DNA from: Streptomyces mesophilus
Lineage (GTDB): Bacteria > Actinomycetota > Actinomycetes > Streptomycetales > Streptomycetaceae
NCBI RefSeq assembly: GCF_011044995.1
Contig: NZ_JAAKZW010000025.1
Span: forward strand, 1 to 51,255
Length of the DNA: 51,255 nucleotides
Reading direction: 5' to 3'
In this document: piece after piece, positions 47,901 through 51,255 of the stretch
How the letters are laid out: the number at the start of each line of letters is the position of its first letter
How positions within the stretch are numbered: the first letter of the stretch is position 1
Position numbers and translations under genes: made by a program
Notes under the pieces: generated by a model
Told to the model about the DNA's origin: nothing
Seen by the model: the letters and a program-made list of their open reading frames with translations, nothing else
The model's database searches: none

Positions 47901-48958
47901 TCTTCCTCGTCTGCTTCCGCAGCCTCCGCGGCAGCGGCGGCCGCGGCGCGCTCGGGCGTCTGGAACATCGGCTCGGTGAACACCGGCGCCTGGAACACGG
48001 CGACGGCGGGCCGGCGCGCGGACCGCGCGGGCGCCTCGTCGGCGCTCTCGTCCTGGCCGGACTTGTCGGCGGCGGCCGGCTCCGAGAAGAGCGCGCCGGA
48101 CTTACGGCCGGCGCGACGACGGCCCCGGCGGGGCGTCTCCTCGGCCTCGTCCTTGGCGGACTGGGTGGCCTTGGCGGACTGGGTGGCCTTGGCGGCCTTG
48201 GGCTCCTCGGCCACGGGGGCAGACGCTTCCGCGGCCGGCTCGTCCTTCGCGGGAGCAGCGGCGACGGCCGGTGCGGCCTCCGGCTCCTCGCTCGCGGCGG
48301 GCGCACCGGACGGCGCGGTCGCCTTGCGGGTGGCGCGACGGCGCGTACGGCCCTTCGCGGGGGCCTCTTCGGCGACCGGCGCCTGCTCGGCCCCGGTCTT
48401 CTCTTCCTGTACGTCGGCGGCCTGCTCGGCCTGAACCGGGGCGGCCTCGGCGCTCTCCTCGGCGGCGGCCTCGGGCGCGGTCACCTTGCGGGTGGCGCGA
48501 CGGCGGCTGCGGGCGCGGGGCGCGGGCTCCTCGACGACCGGCTCGGCCACGGCGGCGGTCTCCTCGACGGCCTCCGACTCCTCGTCGGCGGCCTCTTCGG
48601 CGACAGGCGCCGGCTCCGGAGCCTTCGGTGCCCCTGCGGGCGCCGAAGCGCGGCGCGTGGCGCGACGGCGGGTGCGCGGCGCGGGGGTCTCCTCGGCCTG
48701 TGCCTCGACGGAGGCCTCGTGCGCCTCGACGGCGGCCTCGTCCGCGACGGGGTCCTCCGCGGCGACGGGCTCGACGGTGGCGGGCTCGGCGGCTACTTCG
48801 GCGGCCGGTATGGCCGGCGCGTCCGACGCGGTGGCCGCGACGGGCGGTCCCGCCGGGCGGGACGCGGCGCGGCGCCGGCGGCGCGGCGGCAGCTTGTCGC
48901 CAGGTGCGGTGTTGTTCTCGGCGTCCCCGGACGTACCGGGTTCGGTCGGCTCGAGCAT
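44966..48958 (-). CDS. rne: Ribonuclease E/G family endoribonuclease, RNase ES type (1330 aa)
   Basis: The catalytic core is central (about 570-1000). It comprises an S1-type RNA-binding region (SYVGNVYLGKVQNVLPSMEAAFIDIG), the DNase I-like segment with metal-binding Asp residues in MIVVDVNTGKFTGQGG and GGIVVIDFIDM, and the zinc link ETCVHCNGRG. Long Ala/Glu/Pro-rich disordered arms flank it. They carry repeated basic motifs (TRRRATRKATAPAGAP) on both the N-terminal side and the C-terminal side, and a histone-like Lys/Ala tail ends the protein. This central-core layout is that of S. coelicolor RNase ES (SCO2599), a housekeeping mRNA-decay enzyme. ATG 48958 (MLEPTEPGTSG) is chosen. Confidence 0.95.
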   Translation of the reverse strand: MLEPTEPGTSGDAENNTAPGDKLPPRRRRRAASRPAGPPVAATASDAPAIPAAEVAAEPATVEPVAAEDPVADEAAVEAHEASVEAQAEETPAPRTRRRATRRASAPAGAPKAPEPAPVAEEAADEESEAVEETAAVAEPVVEEPAPRARSRRRATRKVTAPEAAAEESAEAAPVQAEQAADVQEEKTGAEQAPVAEEAPAKGRTRRRATRKATAPSGAPAASEEPEAAPAVAAAPAKDEPAAEASAPVAEEPKAAKATQSAKATQSAKDEAEETPRRGRRRAGRKSGALFSEPAAADKSGQDESADEAPARSARRPAVAVFQAPVFTEPMFQTPERAAAAAAAEAAEADEEEVAEPAEVAERAPQAEEQTEAPAGSRRRRRRRGEPAEPVAEPVQETTQASDEDVAADEQDDVESAEGESAEGDDSEDQGGRSGRRRRRGGRRRRRGEASDQDGGEDEDASDSADEQDGAEASDESDESDEDDAEHGDRDAGGSSSSRRRRRRRRRTGDSPADSEPGDGDPERTVVKVREPRAKKSESEQASDEVQSIKGSTRLEAKKQRRREGREQGRRRVPIITEAEFLARREAVERVMVVRQHGERTQIGVLEDNVLVEHYVNKEQATSYVGNVYLGKVQNVLPSMEAAFIDIGKGRNAVLYAGEVNFEALGMANGPRRIEQALKSGQSVLVQVTKDPIGHKGARLTSQVSLPGRYLVYVPEGSMTGISRKLPDTERARLKTILKKIVPEDAGVIVRTAAEGASEDELRRDVERLQAQWEDIQKKAKQISTSSPSLLYGEPDMTVRVVRDIFNEDFSKVIVSGDEAWETIHGYVSHVAPDLADRLSKWTSEVDVFATYRIDEQLAKALDRKVWLPSGGSLVIDKTEAMIVVDVNTGKFTGQGGNLEETVTRNNLEAAEEIVRQLRLRDLGGIVVIDFIDMVLESNRDLVLRRLLECLGRDRTKHQVAEVTSLGLVQMTRKRVGQGLLESFSETCVHCNGRGVIVHMEQATSAGGGGKRSKKRGKGGTDQHEHTHEAVEPVEPIESAAEVAAEVAAPVKLDEPEFRPDEELYSSAAEAEAAASRGRSRRRATRKATAPAGSPKASEAKAEQAKVSEPEVSQPKADEPKVEQPKAEQPKAEEPKAVEAEQAQAEEAKPVTEDAAPKGRTRRRATRKATAPAGAPKSAEEAPAAVVVAEPEPAPVAAEPEPVQEKPAEEPVQEKAASAAPARPRRRAVRKASAPTTSEDAAVVVVPATGGEPEAASAAEAEEAAPAKKAARKTAKKATAKKAATKKTAAAKKTVAKKTAAKKSTTKKATAKKTSAAEQQTLPSVSAPTD

Positions 48959-49210
48959 GCGGGCGGTTCTCCCGTCACGCTCCCGGGCGCCGCGCCGGTG
49001 CCGATGACGTCCGCGGCCGGCAGTACTGAACCAGGCCGCTCGTCCGGCAGGCGCGGGCGCCGCACGGGAGCTGTATGTGTCTGTCTCGCCGGTTCCGATA
49101 CGCGGTACGCACGGCCTGGCGAAAGTCTGGTGGTCGGTGCGCGGCCCGACCCAGGTGGCTCCCGAGTACAAGGGCTGCGCGGTTCGGCGACCGTCCCTAC
49201 GGAACCTTCC

Positions 49211-49978
49211 TTAGCCCTGCGCTGCCGCGGCGGTCGGCTCTGCGTCCTCTTGGGTGGAGGGCGCGGCCGCCTCGCGGTCGGGCGCGAGCGGGTCGGTCAC
49301 CGTGCCGGAATCCTCGTCGAACGGCCCCTGGGCCAGCCTGGTCACCGCAGCGGGGACCGGCGGCACCAAGTCGGCTACGGCTCGGAGACCGGACAGGACG
49401 TCGTCGGGTCGTACGGCAGGCGATGCATGCCTTACAACCAGCCGCAGTATCGCACAGGGCTCAGCCCCCGGCCTATCAGCCCGGGATTCGAGTGCCTGCA
49501 GATCAGCGACGGCGCCGCGGGCGTCGAAGGTGCGCATGCCGTTCTTCGTGAGCCGTCCGACTTCGACGGACTCGGCATCGAGGAACGCCTTCACGGCGGC
49601 CTGGGCCTGCGCGAGCTCGACACCGTCGAGCCTCAACTCCCAGACCGAAGCCTGCAGCCGGTCCGCGAGACCCGAGATCCGGGCCTCGACCGCCTCGGTG
49701 ATGTCGAGCCCGTCAGGCAGCGACTCGTCGAGGAGGACACGGAGCTGCGCGGGGTCGCGCTTCTCCGTCAGAGCGATCTCCAGATACTCGGCCTCACTGC
49801 CCGTGCCGGTGGGTGCGGCATTGGCGTAGGACACCTTGGGATGCGGCGTGAAGCCCGCCGAGTACGCCATGGGGACCTCGGCGCGACGCAGGGCGCGCTC
49901 GAAAGCGCGCTGGAAGTCGCGGTGGCTGGTGAACCGGAGGCGGCCGCGCTTGGTGTAACGCAGTCGGATGCGCTGCAC
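49211..49978 (-). CDS. TIGR03936 family radical-SAM-associated protein (DUF2344, 255 aa)
   Basis: It begins MQRIRLRYTKRGRLRFTSHRDFQRAFERALRRAEVPMAYSAGFTPHPKVSYANA, the strongly conserved start of DUF2344. In many bacteria this domain is fused or adjacent to a B12-binding radical SAM protein (TIGR03960). No such gene is seen immediately upstream within the window. The C-terminal ~40 residues are an Ala/Glu/Pro-rich tail. GTG 49978 is used. It precedes rne on the same strand by about 250 bp. Its biochemical role is not established. Confidence 0.92.
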   Translation of the reverse strand: MQRIRLRYTKRGRLRFTSHRDFQRAFERALRRAEVPMAYSAGFTPHPKVSYANAAPTGTGSEAEYLEIALTEKRDPAQLRVLLDESLPDGLDITEAVEARISGLADRLQASVWELRLDGVELAQAQAAVKAFLDAESVEVGRLTKNGMRTFDARGAVADLQALESRADRPGAEPCAILRLVVRHASPAVRPDDVLSGLRAVADLVPPVPAAVTRLAQGPFDEDSGTVTDPLAPDREAAAPSTQEDAEPTAAAAQG

Positions 49979-50026
49979 CGCGGGTGCGGGCGGCGGGCCT
50001 TCGGGCTGTCGCTTGCCCAGTGTCAG

Positions 50027-51250
50027 TCAGTCCTTCGTGAACTTCACCGCCGCCGCGTTCGGCAGCGGCTGGTGTGTAGGTGCGGTCGTACTGCTACCTA
50101 GAGTACGTGCCTGAGCGACGGCCGGTTCCCGCCGGTGCTTTTGTACGGGGATGGGGGCGGCCTCACGAGCGGGTGCGCCGAACAGCATCCGCCGTACGTC
50201 GGCCCGGGTCTGCCGGGCGCTTTCGCGGGCCGCGGCAAGGGCCTTGCGCGCACTGCGTCCGGCCTCACGCACCGCCTGGCCGACCGGCCTGAGGACGGCA
50301 TCCCGTACGAAATGACCGACGGGCGTGAGAACCGTCCGGTACGCCCACCGCACGGGCTCCACGAAGATCCAGCGCAGCAGCGTCCCGATCGCCCGGCCCA
50401 CAGACCGCGAGATCCGCCCGGCGACACGCCAGGCGTGCCCGAGCGCGTCGCCGACCTCCCGCGCCACGACGCCGAGCCCCTTCCCGACGGGCACGAGCAC
50501 CCAGCGCCACAGAGCGACGACGGGCACGACGAAAATCCACCGCAACAGCGTCCCGATCCCCCGGCCCACCCAGAGAATGCCGTGTCCGACAGGCGTCAGG
50601 ACGTACGCGTACAGCCACACGGCCGGCGCGACGACGAGCACCCGCCCCATCCACGCGAGCCCGGCAAGCACCACGGCCCCGAGCCAGAGCAGCCCCCGCC
50701 CGACGGGGGCGAGCACGTACCGCCACAGAGCGACCCACGGCCACACGAACAACGCCTTGCCCAGCCACCCGAGCCCGGCCCCGAGCATCCGCCCCAGCCA
50801 GGCGAGCCCATGCCCGACCGGCGTCAGAACGTACGCATACAGCCAGACGGCGGGCACGACGAACAGCACCCGCCCCAGCCAGCCGACACCGGCACCCACC
50901 GGCACGACCACATAGCGCCACAGCGCCACCCACGGCCACACGAACACCGCCTTGCCGACCCAGGCGAGCCCGACCCCGAGCATCCGCCCCAGCCAGCCGA
51001 GCCCATGCCCGAGCGGAACGAGCACCTGCTCCCAGAGGAACACCACGGGCACGACGAACAGCACCCGCCCCAGCCAGGCCAACGCCCGCCCGACAGGCAG
51101 CAGCAGCGTCCGCTGCACAAACTTCCCACCCACGACCAGCGCGTCCCACACCATCCGCACGGGCACGACGAGCACGAGCACGACGATCCGTACGGGAATC
51201 CTGATCGCCGCCGCAATACAGCCCTCGGGTCCGTCGGCCGGCGGGGGCAC
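50027..51250 (-). CDS. Repetitive Trp/Pro/Gly-rich membrane protein (possibly truncated at window edge)
   Basis: About 400 residues are visible. Most consist of hydrophobic/aromatic repeats alternating a ~27-residue unit (PVGxGxxWLGRVLFVVPxVxL) and a ~38-residue unit (PVGHGLxWLGRMLGxGLxWxGKAxFVWPWVALWRYV), each starting with Pro-Val-Gly and ending with a Trp/Tyr-rich stretch. They may form repeated membrane or interfacial helices. The last ~100 residues are basic and soluble, with a coiled Ala/Arg segment. A GTG at 51250 could be the start, but the frame stays open to the window end, so the N-terminus is uncertain. I recognise no family. It precedes the DUF2344 gene by 48 bases. Confidence 0.75.
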   Translation of the reverse strand: MPPPADGPEGCIAAAIRIPVRIVVLVLVVPVRMVWDALVVGGKFVQRTLLLPVGRALAWLGRVLFVVPVVFLWEQVLVPLGHGLGWLGRMLGVGLAWVGKAVFVWPWVALWRYVVVPVGAGVGWLGRVLFVVPAVWLYAYVLTPVGHGLAWLGRMLGAGLGWLGKALFVWPWVALWRYVLAPVGRGLLWLGAVVLAGLAWMGRVLVVAPAVWLYAYVLTPVGHGILWVGRGIGTLLRWIFVVPVVALWRWVLVPVGKGLGVVAREVGDALGHAWRVAGRISRSVGRAIGTLLRWIFVEPVRWAYRTVLTPVGHFVRDAVLRPVGQAVREAGRSARKALAAARESARQTRADVRRMLFGAPAREAAPIPVQKHRREPAVAQARTLGSSTTAPTHQPLPNAAAVKFTKD

Positions 51251-51255
51251 AGGGC

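Noticed and set aside
45875..50101. A 1408-codon open frame on the plus strand opposite rne
   Set aside because: It is antisense to RNase ES and neighbours, rich in Leu/Gly/Arg with no domain, and results from high-GC frame bias. The minus-strand frame has all RNase E motifs.
1..51255. CRISPR arrays, insertion sequences, prophage genes
   Set aside because: No spaced repeat arrays, transposase motifs or phage structural genes were seen on reading both strands.

Overview
The window is high-GC actinobacterial DNA and almost certainly comes from a Streptomyces chromosome. The evidence is the strong G/C bias at third codon positions, frequent GTG and TTG starts, and a characteristic core order: nadD, LytR-CpsA-Psr gene, rsfS, phosphatase; then proA, proB, obg, rpmA, rplU; then the large RNase ES-type rne. 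I see no integrase, transposase, prophage or CRISPR array.

Left part (1-17.4 kb): the tail of a Pro/Tyr-repeat protein is translationally coupled to a NuoF-like/ferredoxin fusion. Two identical tRNA-Ala(GGC) genes (2073-2145 and 6647-6719, both minus) bracket a GT87 membrane glycosyltransferase, two zinc-ribbon proteins, and a divergent MFS exporter/MmyB-type regulator pair. Next comes the minus-strand run nadD > LCP ligase > rsfS > phosphatase, which mixes NAD synthesis, cell-wall polymer attachment and ribosome silencing. Two tiny membrane proteins follow, one of them below the usual ORF size cutoff. After them come an M48 (HtpX-like) protease behind a SigR-like promoter, two related single-pass membrane proteins that look leaderless, and proA and proB separated by a small gene.

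Middle part (17.7-25.1 kb): a wall teichoic-acid type block lies between proB and obg. It holds two TagF/TarL-like polymerases with membrane N-termini, a GT2 glycosyltransferase, and a fused TarI-like cytidylyltransferase/SDR reductase expected to make CDP-ribitol. obg, rpmA and rplU (25.4-27.6 kb) follow, with a clear rplU promoter.

Second glycan block (27.8-44.6 kb), between rplU and rne: it contains a full dTDP-L-rhamnose set (rmlA, B, D, C), and a set matching the WbpA/WbpB/WbpE/WbpD route to UDP-2,3-diacetamido-2,3-dideoxy-glucuronic acid. It also has two long GT2 enzymes, two GT-B enzymes, a methyltransferase and an unfamiliar secreted protein. No flippase, ABC exporter, TagO-type initiator or 2-epimerase is present, so these must be encoded elsewhere. 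Together with the LCP ligase at 8 kb, the inferred product is one or more anionic cell-wall glycopolymers, a ribitol-phosphate type and a rhamnose/diNAc-glucuronate (teichuronic-like) type. This is the most promising candidate for an undescribed system here.

Right part (45-51.3 kb): RNase ES, a radical-SAM-associated DUF2344 protein, and a repetitive Trp/Pro-rich membrane protein that reaches the window edge. Throughout, strong hairpin terminators separate the transcription units, and 4-nt ATGA/GTGA overlaps tie genes within units.
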